Assembly (NCBI GenBank): GCA_021154885.1
Contig: JAJKHS010000160.1
Span: 1-64,000, forward strand
Origin: Thermoanaerobaculum sp.
GTDB lineage: Bacteria > Acidobacteriota > Thermoanaerobaculia > Multivoradales > UBA5704
Direction: 5' to 3'
Length of the DNA: 64,000 nucleotides
The position numbers were made by a program, and so were the translations under genes. The number at the start of each line of letters is the position of its first letter. Positions within the stretch are counted from its first letter, which is position 1. The notes beneath the pieces are model-generated. The model was not told the DNA's origin and did no database searches. It worked only from the letters and a program-made list of their open reading frames with translations. Below, in pieces: positions 54,238-62,194 of the stretch.

Positions 54238-54723
54238 TTACTCGCTCCCGACCTCCTGCCGGCGGCGCCGGCCGCCGGTGTCCTGGATGCGCTCCAGCGC
54301 CGTCTGGCCGCCATAGCGGGCGACGATCCGATCGTCGTAGTCGTCGGCGACGGAGGCCACGGCAGTGATGGCCCGCAGCAGGTCCCGCGGCTCCAGGGTG
54401 CGGCCGAAGAGGGAGTGGGCGAAGAAGATGTCATTGCCGACGACCGAGAAGTGGCCGCACGGCATCTGGTGGTTGAGCTCCAGGAGACCGGCCATCAGCT
54501 CCTCCTCCAGCTCCACGTCCTGCACGCAGTAGGACATGATGGCCACCACCGCCTCGTCCGGACCGTAGGGCTCCACGGAGATCTCCAGCACCGTCGAGCC
54601 GTAGCGCACGTAGAAATGGTCGTTCTCGGGGTCGTGATAGGGCTCCTCGAACAGCTCCCCCAGGTATTCTCTCAGCTTGTTGAAGGTCTCATGATGGACC
54701 GGGCTTTCGAACATGATCCTCAC
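54238..54723 (-). CDS. YbjN-domain protein
   Basis: A 161-residue protein with the YbjN / type III secretion chaperone-like fold: FNKLREYLGEL, FYVRYGSTVLEISVEPYG, LLELNHQMPCGHFSVVGNDIFFAHSLFG. Function not firmly known in any species. C-terminus ends in a basic stretch (GGRRRRQEVGSE). It is convergent with smpB, 29 bases apart. Confidence 0.78.
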   Translation of the reverse strand: MRIMFESPVHHETFNKLREYLGELFEEPYHDPENDHFYVRYGSTVLEISVEPYGPDEAVVAIMSYCVQDVELEEELMAGLLELNHQMPCGHFSVVGNDIFFAHSLFGRTLEPRDLLRAITAVASVADDYDDRIVARYGGQTALERIQDTGGRRRRQEVGSE

Positions 54724-54885
54724 CTCCAGAGGGGCCTACTCTATCAGCAGTTCAGGATCGCCGCAGGCGTTGACACCCCAGGGAGTTGGGACTAACGTTT
54801 ACGCGAGCTGAAAAATGCCATCCGAGACCCATTTCCGCAACTCTCGGTCCACTATCTCATGAGCTCATCAGACAGGAGGAAGTCA

Positions 54886-56199
54886 ATGCAGAGGCGAGGA
54901 GGAGTGACGTGGAGAGTGCTGGGCGCGGCGGTCGCCCTCGGCACTCTGGCCGCGGTGCCCATGCACGCGGCCGGATTCGGTATCTTCGAGCAGGGGACGA
55001 AGTCGATGGGCATGGCCGGAGCCTTCACCGCCCAGGCCGACGACCCCTCGGCGCTGTTCTACAACGCCGGCGGTCTGGCCTTCGTCACCCAGAAAGACGG
55101 CTCGATCGGCGTCACCTATATCAAGGGTCTCAAGGCTGATTTCCAGGGCGCCAACCCGTTCCCGGGCGAGGGCTACAGGGCGAGCCAGAAGAAGCTCTCG
55201 GAGTTCCCGCCGCACGCCTACTACGTGCAGCCGATCAACAGCACCTGGAAAATCGGTCTCGGCGTCGAGACGCCGTTCGGCCTCACCACCGAGTGGGAGA
55301 AGCCGAACCAGTTCGCCGGCCGGTTCCTCTCCACCAAGGCCGCCCTGCGGGCCTTCGACATCAACCCGACGATCGGCTGGCAGGTGACGCCCAACCTCGG
55401 CATCGGCGTCGGCGGCATCGCCCGCATCTCGGACGTCGAGCTGAACCGCAACATCCCGGCCAACAACCCCTTCACCCAGTCGATCGTGGACGCGGCCTCG
55501 CTCAAGCTGAAGGGCGATTTCAAAGAGGGCTACGGCTTCAACGCCGGCATCCTGTACAAGGCCACCCCCGATTTCTCCCTGGGCTTCTCCTACCGCAGCA
55601 AGGTCAAGCTCAACTACACGGGCAACGCGCGGCTGACCCCGATCTCCACCGGCAACGCCCAGCTCGACGCCGCCATCGCCGCCGCGCTGCCCCTCAACAC
55701 CAACCTCCCGGTCAAGACCTCCATCGACTTCCCCGACATGGCGAGCCTCGGCCTGGCCTACAGCTTCACGCCGAACCTGCTGATCGAAGCCGACGCCAAC
55801 TGGACCGGCTGGAGCTCCTTCAAGAACGTGCCGATCACCTTCACCGGCGGCGCGACCAACTCGCTGCCCAGCACCACCATTCCCGAGAACTGGAAGGACG
55901 TCTACAACTATCGTCTGGGACTGCGCTGGCAGGCCAACCCAACCTCGCAGTTGCGCCTGGGCTACGTCTACGACCAGACGCCGCAGCAGGAGGAGGGGGT
56001 CTCGCCGCTGCTGCCCGACGCCAACCGCAACGGCTACTGCATCGGCTACGGCTACACGGGCGCGTGGAAGGCCGACTTCGCCCTCATGTACCTCCCCTTC
56101 AAAGAACGCTCCCGCAACAAGAGCTTCCCGGGAGAGGGACCGTTCTTCGGCACCTACAAGACGGACGCCCTGCTGCTGGGCGTGACGCTCACCTTCTAA
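54886..56199 (+). CDS. FadL/OMPP1-type outer membrane porin
   Basis: A 437-residue beta-barrel: signal peptide ending PMHAAG, then the FadL signature GFGIFEQGTKSMGMAGAFTAQADDPSALFYNAGGLA (seen from residue ~28), many amphipathic strands and a C-terminal Phe (LGVTLTF), the outer membrane sorting residue. It imports hydrophobic compounds such as fatty acids. ATG at 54886 follows AGGAGG; ATG 54859 is a less likely alternative. 25 bases upstream of the GDSL hydrolase. Confidence 0.93.
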   Translation: MQRRGGVTWRVLGAAVALGTLAAVPMHAAGFGIFEQGTKSMGMAGAFTAQADDPSALFYNAGGLAFVTQKDGSIGVTYIKGLKADFQGANPFPGEGYRASQKKLSEFPPHAYYVQPINSTWKIGLGVETPFGLTTEWEKPNQFAGRFLSTKAALRAFDINPTIGWQVTPNLGIGVGGIARISDVELNRNIPANNPFTQSIVDAASLKLKGDFKEGYGFNAGILYKATPDFSLGFSYRSKVKLNYTGNARLTPISTGNAQLDAAIAAALPLNTNLPVKTSIDFPDMASLGLAYSFTPNLLIEADANWTGWSSFKNVPITFTGGATNSLPSTTIPENWKDVYNYRLGLRWQANPTSQLRLGYVYDQTPQQEEGVSPLLPDANRNGYCIGYGYTGAWKADFALMYLPFKERSRNKSFPGEGPFFGTYKTDALLLGVTLTF

Positions 56200-56224
56200 C
56201 GCGCGACGACAAGGAGACAGGAAG

Positions 56225-57586
56225 ATGCATCGTGTCAAGATACTGGCGGGCCTCCTGGCGCTCGCCCTCCTCACGGCCGGGGGCGCCTTCGCCCAGGTCA
56301 GCTTCACCAAGTACGTCGCCCTGGGCGACAGCCTCACCGCCGGCTTCTCGAGCGGCAGCATCAACCAGAACTTTCAGGTCAACAGCTACCCCGCGCTGCT
56401 GGCGCGGCAATTCGGCATCACCGACTTCCAGCAGCCGCTGGTGAGCCCTCCGGGCCTGCCGGGCATCCTGCAACTGACGCGGCTGGTCCCCACTCCGGTC
56501 ATCGCTCCGAGCGCGGGCTCGGGCTCGCCAATCAATCTCGGCCTGGGCCGGGCCTACGACAACATGGCGGTTCCGGGCGCCACGGTCCACGACCTGCTGA
56601 CCAAGCTGCGGTCGACCAGCGCCAACGATCCGACGGACCTCATCCTCCGCGGACTGGGCTTCACGCAGCTCGTGCAGGGCCTGTCGCTGAAACCGACCTT
56701 CGTGACTTTGTGGATCGGCAACAACGACGCCCTCGGCTCCGCCACGGCGGGCACCGACCAGCTCCTGACGCCGGTGGCGAGCTTCGAGGCTGACTACCGG
56801 GCCATCGTGGCCGCCATCGCCGCGTCCGGCGCCAAGATGGCGATCGCCAACATCCCGGACGTGACCAGCATCCCGTTCGTCACCACGCTGACGCGGTTCA
56901 TCATCAATCCGCAGACCGGCCAGCCGCTGCTCGTCAGCGGCAACCCGGTGCCCCTGATCGGCGTGCAGCCCGGTGACTTCGTGCTGCTCACCGCCACCAC
57001 CGCGGAGGCCCAGGGCTTCGGCATCCCCACCTCGCTCGGAGGCAACGGCCAGCCGCTGCCCGGCTCCGTGGTGCTCACCGCCGCCGAGGCAGCCAACGTC
57101 CGTACCCGCGTCAACGCCTACAACGCCATCATCCAGACGGTGGCCAACGAGCGCGGCGCCGCCCTGGTGGACGCCAACGCATCGCTCACCCAACTCGCCA
57201 CCACCGGCGTCAACGTCGGCGGCATCACCTATACCAGCGCCTTCCTGCGCGGCGGCGTCTTCTCCTACGACGGCGTCCACCCGACCCGGTTCGGCTATGC
57301 CTTCCTCGCCAACACATTCATCGACGCCATCAACCAGAAGTTCGGCACCACCGTGCCGGAGGTCAATCTCTTCCCGTTCGTCTTCGGCCCGTCCGCCATC
57401 ACCTCGCCAGCGCAAGTCTCCGCCGACGACTCCGTTGCCGGCCCGCCCTTCCTCTTCACCGAGGAGGCCCGGGTCAACCTGCTGCGCTCGTTCGGCGTGC
57501 CCCAATCCTACATCGACGGCACTCCACCGGAGGCGCCGGCTCCCGCGCCGACGCACCGGCCGCGGCGCCCCCACGGCCACTCTTAG
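56225..57586 (+). CDS. SGNH/GDSL hydrolase, secreted
   Basis: A 453-residue protein with signal peptide ending GGAFAQ. Catalytic blocks: ALGDSLTAG (Ser, block I), VTLWIGNNDALG (block III) and DGVHPTRFG (Asp-His, block V). Large size and Gly/Asn-rich middle resemble outer-membrane associated esterases. It probably releases fatty acids taken up through the FadL-type porin encoded just upstream (inference from context). The C-terminus ends in a Pro/Arg/His-rich tail. Confidence 0.9.
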   Translation: MHRVKILAGLLALALLTAGGAFAQVSFTKYVALGDSLTAGFSSGSINQNFQVNSYPALLARQFGITDFQQPLVSPPGLPGILQLTRLVPTPVIAPSAGSGSPINLGLGRAYDNMAVPGATVHDLLTKLRSTSANDPTDLILRGLGFTQLVQGLSLKPTFVTLWIGNNDALGSATAGTDQLLTPVASFEADYRAIVAAIAASGAKMAIANIPDVTSIPFVTTLTRFIINPQTGQPLLVSGNPVPLIGVQPGDFVLLTATTAEAQGFGIPTSLGGNGQPLPGSVVLTAAEAANVRTRVNAYNAIIQTVANERGAALVDANASLTQLATTGVNVGGITYTSAFLRGGVFSYDGVHPTRFGYAFLANTFIDAINQKFGTTVPEVNLFPFVFGPSAITSPAQVSADDSVAGPPFLFTEEARVNLLRSFGVPQSYIDGTPPEAPAPAPTHRPRRPHGHS

Positions 57587-57599
57587 CGCCTGCCCGGCT

Positions 57600-57626
57600 C
57601 GCAGGGGCGCAGCCCGCGCCCCTGCG
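57600..57626 (+). terminator. Hairpin terminator after GDSL hydrolase
   Basis: CGCAGGGGCGC (57600-57610) pairs perfectly with GCGCCCCTGCG (57616-57626). It is 14 bases after the stop. Only a C/T-rich tail follows, so efficiency is uncertain. Confidence 0.6.
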
Positions 57627-57668
57627 GCCCCTCTCCTCCGCTGTCACGCTTTTTGATCCCCCAGCACC

Positions 57669-57674
57669 TATAAT
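57669..57674 (+). promoter_or_regulatory. Perfect -10 box before TPR gene
   Basis: TATAAT lies 27 bases before the ATG at 57696. No good -35 is found at 16-18 bases; the T-rich stretch CTTTTTG upstream may help. Confidence 0.4.
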
Positions 57675-57695
57675 GGGCCAATGCTTGGAGGTCCC

Positions 57696-58880
57696 ATGCG
57701 CGTGCGAACGGAAGGGAAGCTCGCGGGCCGGCCTGTCCTCTGGCTCGCCCTGGTCTGGCTGTCGGCCGGCCTGGCCGCCTGGGCTCAGCCGGCCCCGGGG
57801 ACACAGAAAGGGAGCGGCACTCTCGGCCTGCGCGCCGGAGAAAGGCTGTCGCCGGCGAGGATTCAGGAGGTCTATCGCAAGATCCTCGCTGACTGGTCGG
57901 CAGGCGACACGGAGCGGGCGCCGGACGAGCTGATCGAGCTCGAGTCGGCCGTGGTGTCGGATGCCGATGCGGGCACCCGCAAGGTCCTCCTCAAGGCGGA
58001 GCAGGCGGTCATCCACCAGGTCGGCGCCGCGGATCTCGAGGTGCTGGTGCCCATCGCCGTGCTCCACCACGAGGCCTACCGGCGTCTCCTGAAGCGGGGG
58101 TTCCATGGCCACGCGCTGGCCATGATCCACACCCGTACCATGACTCGGGATCTGGCCATCCTCTACCACGACCAGTCGGGTTCGGAGGGGGCGTCGCTGG
58201 TCTCCAGCCGGCTGCTCACCAGCCTGGGCGGGCTGCTGCAGCAGTCGGCCCAGCAGCTCCCGGCGGCGGAGATGTTCCAGCAGGCCTTCACCCTGGACGC
58301 CAAGAACGCCGCCGCCCTGCTGGGTCTGGCCGCGATCTACGAGAAGAACACCCAGACCGAGAGCGCCGTCAAGCTCCTGCGCCACGTCCTGGAGATCGAG
58401 CCGGGCAACGCGGAGGCCCACCTGCGGCTGGCGCTGAACCTCAGGCGGCAGGACCACCATGACGAGGCCGCGAAGCTCCTCCAGGAGCTCACGGCCTCAA
58501 CCGACCCCTCCTGGGTGACGCCGCTGGCCTTCCAGGAACTCGCCCGCCTCGACTCCGACGAGGGCAAGACGGCGGACGCGGAGAAGGTGTTGCGGCAGGC
58601 CCTACGGCGCTATCCGAACGACCTGCGTCTGCACGTCCAGCTCGCGGCGGTGCTCGACCGCCGGGGCGCGCCAGGGGAGGCCACGGCCCTGGTGGAGAAG
58701 GCCCTCACCCTGCCGGCCGGCGAGGAGGCCGCGGCGCGCTTCCTCTACAACACCGTGCGCCCGGACGCCTTCGCCGCGGCGCGCGCGTTCCTCGACGAGA
58801 ATTCGCGCTCCCGCCTGCCGGTGCTCGCCCAGGCGCTGGGCGCGCCGCCGGCGCCGGCGGGGACGGGGGTGGGCCGATGA
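57696..58880 (+). CDS. Secreted TPR-repeat protein
   Basis: A 394-residue protein: signal peptide ending AAWAQ, a central region without family, then TPR-like helical pairs (residues ~200-350: AEMFQQAFTLDAKNAAALLGLAAIYEK, SAVKLLRHVLEIEPGNAEAHLRLAL). ATG at 57696 follows TTGGAGG. The 3' end overlaps the VWA gene by 4 bases. TPR proteins next to VWA proteins often form periplasmic complexes, but the partner is unknown. Confidence 0.82.
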   Translation: MRVRTEGKLAGRPVLWLALVWLSAGLAAWAQPAPGTQKGSGTLGLRAGERLSPARIQEVYRKILADWSAGDTERAPDELIELESAVVSDADAGTRKVLLKAEQAVIHQVGAADLEVLVPIAVLHHEAYRRLLKRGFHGHALAMIHTRTMTRDLAILYHDQSGSEGASLVSSRLLTSLGGLLQQSAQQLPAAEMFQQAFTLDAKNAAALLGLAAIYEKNTQTESAVKLLRHVLEIEPGNAEAHLRLALNLRRQDHHDEAAKLLQELTASTDPSWVTPLAFQELARLDSDEGKTADAEKVLRQALRRYPNDLRLHVQLAAVLDRRGAPGEATALVEKALTLPAGEEAAARFLYNTVRPDAFAAARAFLDENSRSRLPVLAQALGAPPAPAGTGVGR

Positions 58881-60037
58881 GGCGGAAGCAGTTCCTCCCG
58901 GCCCTGGCCGCGGGCCTGCTCCTCGCCGCCGCGGCCCGCGGACAGGTGGCGGTCCGCATCCTCAGTCCCGAGCCAGGCCAGCCGGTCTTCGGCGCCACCG
59001 ACGTGCGAGTGGGCGTGCAGGCCGGTCCCGCCATCGACCGGGTGGAAATCTACGTCAACGGGGAGCTGGCGGGCACGGCCAGGACACCCCCCTACCACGT
59101 CCAGATCGACGTCGGCGAGGACAACATCCAGCGCGAGTTCCGCGCCGTGGCCTACACCCCCACCGGTGCCACGGGTTCCGACTCCGTGGTGACGCAGCCG
59201 GTGATGATCAACGACGAGATGAACCTCAGGCTGCGCGCCCTGTTCGTCTCGGTGACGCGCAACGGCCAGCGGGCGCTCGACCTCGGCAGGGAAGACTTCC
59301 AGGTGCTGGACAACGGTGCCCCTCAGGAGATCGTCACCTTCGGCCGTGACGAGCTGCCGCTCACCGCCGTCCTCCTGCTGGACACCAGCGAGAGCATGCA
59401 GGGCAAGCGGCAGGAGGCCGTCCGCCGCGGGGCCAAGGCCTTTCTCGACGGCATGAAGCCTTCAGACGAGGCGATGCTCGCCCTGTTCTCCGATCGCCTG
59501 CTGCGCTTCACGCCTTTCACCTCGCAGAAGTCCACCCTCGAATCCGCCATCGCCGGCACCCAGGCCGCCGGCGGCACGGCGGTCAACGACTTCCTCTACA
59601 TGTCGCTCAAGCTGCTCGACGCCCGCCAGGGGCAGCGCGTGGTGGTGCTGTTCTCTGACGGCTCGGACGTGCACAGCGTCCTGCCCGCCTCCGACGTGCT
59701 GTGGAAGTCGCGCGCCGGCCAGGCGCTGATCTACTGGATCCAGCTCGGCGGTAAGCACGAGTCCTTCACTTCCTCCTGGCGCGACTTCAAGGCGAACGAC
59801 CAGGAATACCGGGAGCTGGAGCAGGCCGTGAGGGAGAGCGGCGGGCGTATCCTCACCATCGAGCGCCTCGAGGACCTGGAGGGCGCCTTCCGCAACGTCC
59901 TCAAGGACCTGCGCGAGCAGTACGCCGTCGGCTACTACCCGAACAACGCCAAGGGCGACGGCAAGTGGCACAAGCTCGACGTCCGCGTCAAGGGCGGCGC
60001 CCGGGCCCGGACCCGCGAAGGGTACGCGGACTATTAA
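58877..60037 (+). CDS. VWA-domain protein of the acidobacterial type
   Basis: A 386-residue secreted protein: signal peptide ending AAARG, an Ig-like N-terminal part (VRILSPEPGQPVFGATDVRV), then a VWA domain with the MIDAS motif DTSES (TAVLLLDTSESMQGKR) and VVVLFSDGSDVHS. The overall pattern, including FVSVTRNGQRALDLGREDFQVLDNG and EQYAVGYYPNN, matches the 'VWFA-related Acidobacterial domain' family as I remember it, the best hint to the organism. Coupled to the TPR gene. Confidence 0.88.
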   Translation: MRRKQFLPALAAGLLLAAAARGQVAVRILSPEPGQPVFGATDVRVGVQAGPAIDRVEIYVNGELAGTARTPPYHVQIDVGEDNIQREFRAVAYTPTGATGSDSVVTQPVMINDEMNLRLRALFVSVTRNGQRALDLGREDFQVLDNGAPQEIVTFGRDELPLTAVLLLDTSESMQGKRQEAVRRGAKAFLDGMKPSDEAMLALFSDRLLRFTPFTSQKSTLESAIAGTQAAGGTAVNDFLYMSLKLLDARQGQRVVVLFSDGSDVHSVLPASDVLWKSRAGQALIYWIQLGGKHESFTSSWRDFKANDQEYRELEQAVRESGGRILTIERLEDLEGAFRNVLKDLREQYAVGYYPNNAKGDGKWHKLDVRVKGGARARTREGYADY

Positions 60038-60058
60038 GATCAAGATCGAAAATCCCTC

Positions 60059-60089
60059 TTGACCCTCACGTTGCGTGAGGCTTTATCGT
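60059..60089 (+). promoter_or_regulatory. MerR-type promoter with operator
   Basis: TTGACC (60059-60064) and TATCGT (60084-60089) are separated by 19 bases. The spacer carries the dyad CCTCACG-TTG-CGTGAGG (60064-60080). An over-long spacer with a centred dyad is the hallmark of promoters activated by MerR-family regulators, so the gene below is probably autoregulated. Confidence 0.8.
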
Positions 60090-60132
60090 CTCCTCCATGG
60101 CCACCATGAACCGGCGGAAAGGAGGAGTGACG

Positions 60133-60870
60133 ATGCGGCCCGCGCCCTGGAAGGTGGGCGAGCTGGCCAGGTGGACGGGGGTCTCGGTGCGGACCCTCCA
60201 CTACTACGACGAGATCGGCCTGCTGCGGCCGGCGCAAACCACCGAGGCGGGCTACCGCCTCTACACCGAGGGCGACGTGATCCGTCTGCAGCAGGTCAGG
60301 TCGCTCCGCAACCTGGGGTTCTCCCTGGCGGAGATCAAGAATCTCCTGGCCCGTCCCGAGGTCTCGCCCGGCGAGGTGCTGCGCATGCAGATCGCGCACC
60401 TCAAGGAGCAGATCGCCCTGCAGCAGCGCCTGTGCGAGCGCCTGGAAGCCCTCGCCGGACGCTGGGGGGAGGCCGGATCGATCTCCACCGGAGAGCTCCT
60501 GCAACTCATTGAGGTCACGAACATGATGGACAAGTACTACACCCCTGAGCAGTCCGAGGAGCTGCGCCAGCGCCGGGAGCAGATCGGCGACGAGCGCATC
60601 AAACAGTCCGAAACCGACTGGCAGGAGCTGATGGATCAGGTGAGAGCGGAGATGGAGAAGGGCACCGACCCCGCGAGCGAGACCGTGCAGGCCCTCGCCC
60701 GGCGGTGGGACGGCCTGATCCAGGAGTTCACCGGCGGCAACCCCGGCATCGCCCAGTCGCTCGGCCGGATGTGGAAAGAAGAGCCCGCCATCGTCGGCAT
60801 GGCCACGGGCCCGGTGCGCGAGCTGATGGCCTACATCGACAAGGCGCGGGCGGCGGGGAGGGCCTCGTAG
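60133..60870 (+). CDS. MerR-family regulator with TipAS-like domain
   Basis: A 245-residue protein. HTH and wing (WKVGELARWTGVSVRTLHYYDEIGLL, AGYRLYTEGDVIRLQQV), a dimerisation coiled coil (~residues 80-125), then a TipAS-type ligand domain (MMDKYYTPEQSEEL to the end). Such proteins sense drugs or other small molecules and activate resistance genes. ATG at 60133 is preferred because AAAGGAGG lies 7 bases before it; ATG 60097 or 60106 is closer to the promoter. Confidence 0.9.
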   Translation: MRPAPWKVGELARWTGVSVRTLHYYDEIGLLRPAQTTEAGYRLYTEGDVIRLQQVRSLRNLGFSLAEIKNLLARPEVSPGEVLRMQIAHLKEQIALQQRLCERLEALAGRWGEAGSISTGELLQLIEVTNMMDKYYTPEQSEELRQRREQIGDERIKQSETDWQELMDQVRAEMEKGTDPASETVQALARRWDGLIQEFTGGNPGIAQSLGRMWKEEPAIVGMATGPVRELMAYIDKARAAGRAS

Positions 60871-60878
60871 TTTTCCAA

Positions 60879-60910
60879 GGATCGCCGCGCAGGTGACCGC
60901 GCGGCGATCC
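60879..60910. terminator. Hairpin between convergent genes
   Basis: A perfect 12-bp stem GGATCGCCGCGC / GCGCGGCGATCC with an 8-base loop separates the MerR and amidohydrolase genes. U tracts are weak on both strands. Confidence 0.6.
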
Positions 60911-60919
60911 TCATCTCCC

Positions 60920-62173
60920 TCATTTCCCGCACCGCACCTCGTTCTTCACCAGCCTGCCCGCCTTCATCACCCACACCACCCGCTTCAAAGCCCGGATATT
61001 CTTCACCGGGTCGCCCTCGACGGCGATGAGGTCCGCCTCCAGGCCGGGCGCGACAGCGCCGACCTTGTCCTTGAGACCGAGCGACTCGGCAGCCAGAGAG
61101 GTGGCCGAGACGATGGCGGCCATGGGGTCCTGTCCCCCCTTCTCGACGCGGTAAATCAGTTCCTCGAAGTTGCGGCCATGGGAGCCGGCCACGGCATCGG
61201 TGCCGAAGACCACTTTGAGGCCGGGGGTGACCAGCGACTGCTTGAAGATGGCCAGCGCCAGGGGGACGGCCCGGTGCATCTGGGCGAAGCCCTCCTCGGT
61301 GAAGTTGTCGACGCCCACGAAGCGGTCCTTGTTCTCGAAGTAGTTGCGGAACACCAGGTCGGTGTTGGGATCGAAATACGTGCCGTGCTCGGCCAGCACC
61401 TTGAGGGTGGCGGCGTCGAGCAGCACGCCGTGCTCGACGGAGGTGCAGCCGGCGAGGGCGGCCCGGCGGGCGCTCTCGATGCCGTGGGCGTGCACCGCCG
61501 CCCGCAGGCCGTGGGCCCGGGCCTCGCCGCAGGCGGCGTCGAGCTGCTCCTGGCTCCAGGTGGGGGCGCCGCCGTCGCGGATGCTCTTCGAGGCGAAGAT
61601 CTTGATCACGTCCGCGCCCTGGCCGGCCCGCTCGCGCACGATCCTGCGGATCTGCTCCGGCGTCAGCTTCGGGTCTTCGAGAGGCTCGAGCGAGGTGAGC
61701 ACCCGCGGGCCGGGGAGGGTGCCGCGGGCGATCCAGTCCCGCAGGTCCTTGTCCTCCGGCGCGCCCAGGCTCTGGACGGTGGTGATGCCGCTCATCAGCG
61801 TCTGCTGGGCGTTCTCCGCGGCGTAGAGCGCCGTCTGGCCGGGCGGCTCGGGCTTGCTGTCGTCGTGGGTCTTGCCGTTGCGGTCGAAGTGCCAGCCGAT
61901 GTGGACGTGGGTGTCGACGCCGCCCGGCATCAGGGTGAGCCCGCGCAGGTCCCAGGTGGCCGTCCCCGTCCCGCCAGCCTCCGTCTTTTCCACCTTGACG
62001 ATGCGCGAGCCCTCGACCGTCACCGTCACGTCCTCGCGGGCGCCTCCCCGGCCATCCAGGAGCTTGCCGACGCGAATCGTGACGGGCTCGGGCGCCGCAG
62101 GCGACTGGGCGGCCATCACCCAAGGCAGGGCGAGGAGGAGCGACAGGACGAAGGCGGAGCGGGTGCGTCGCAT
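60920..62173 (-). CDS. Secreted metal-dependent amidohydrolase
   Basis: A 417-residue protein: signal peptide ending WVMAAQ, then an amidohydrolase barrel with the metal motif DTHVHIGWH, the bridging Lys in VIKIFASKS, His in AVHAHG and SVEHGVL, and the final Asp in VFGTDAVAG. It resembles imidazolonepropionase-related and prolidase-like members; substrate not predictable. It starts 21 bases after the ABC-F stop. Confidence 0.88.
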   Translation of the reverse strand: MRRTRSAFVLSLLLALPWVMAAQSPAAPEPVTIRVGKLLDGRGGAREDVTVTVEGSRIVKVEKTEAGGTGTATWDLRGLTLMPGGVDTHVHIGWHFDRNGKTHDDSKPEPPGQTALYAAENAQQTLMSGITTVQSLGAPEDKDLRDWIARGTLPGPRVLTSLEPLEDPKLTPEQIRRIVRERAGQGADVIKIFASKSIRDGGAPTWSQEQLDAACGEARAHGLRAAVHAHGIESARRAALAGCTSVEHGVLLDAATLKVLAEHGTYFDPNTDLVFRNYFENKDRFVGVDNFTEEGFAQMHRAVPLALAIFKQSLVTPGLKVVFGTDAVAGSHGRNFEELIYRVEKGGQDPMAAIVSATSLAAESLGLKDKVGAVAPGLEADLIAVEGDPVKNIRALKRVVWVMKAGRLVKNEVRCGK

Positions 62174-62194
62174 GACAATCTTTCTCCTTGCCGG

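Noticed and set aside
53532-54240. tmRNA gene next to smpB
   Set aside because: No tRNA-like ends or tag-peptide reading frame were found; the gap holds only a palindrome.
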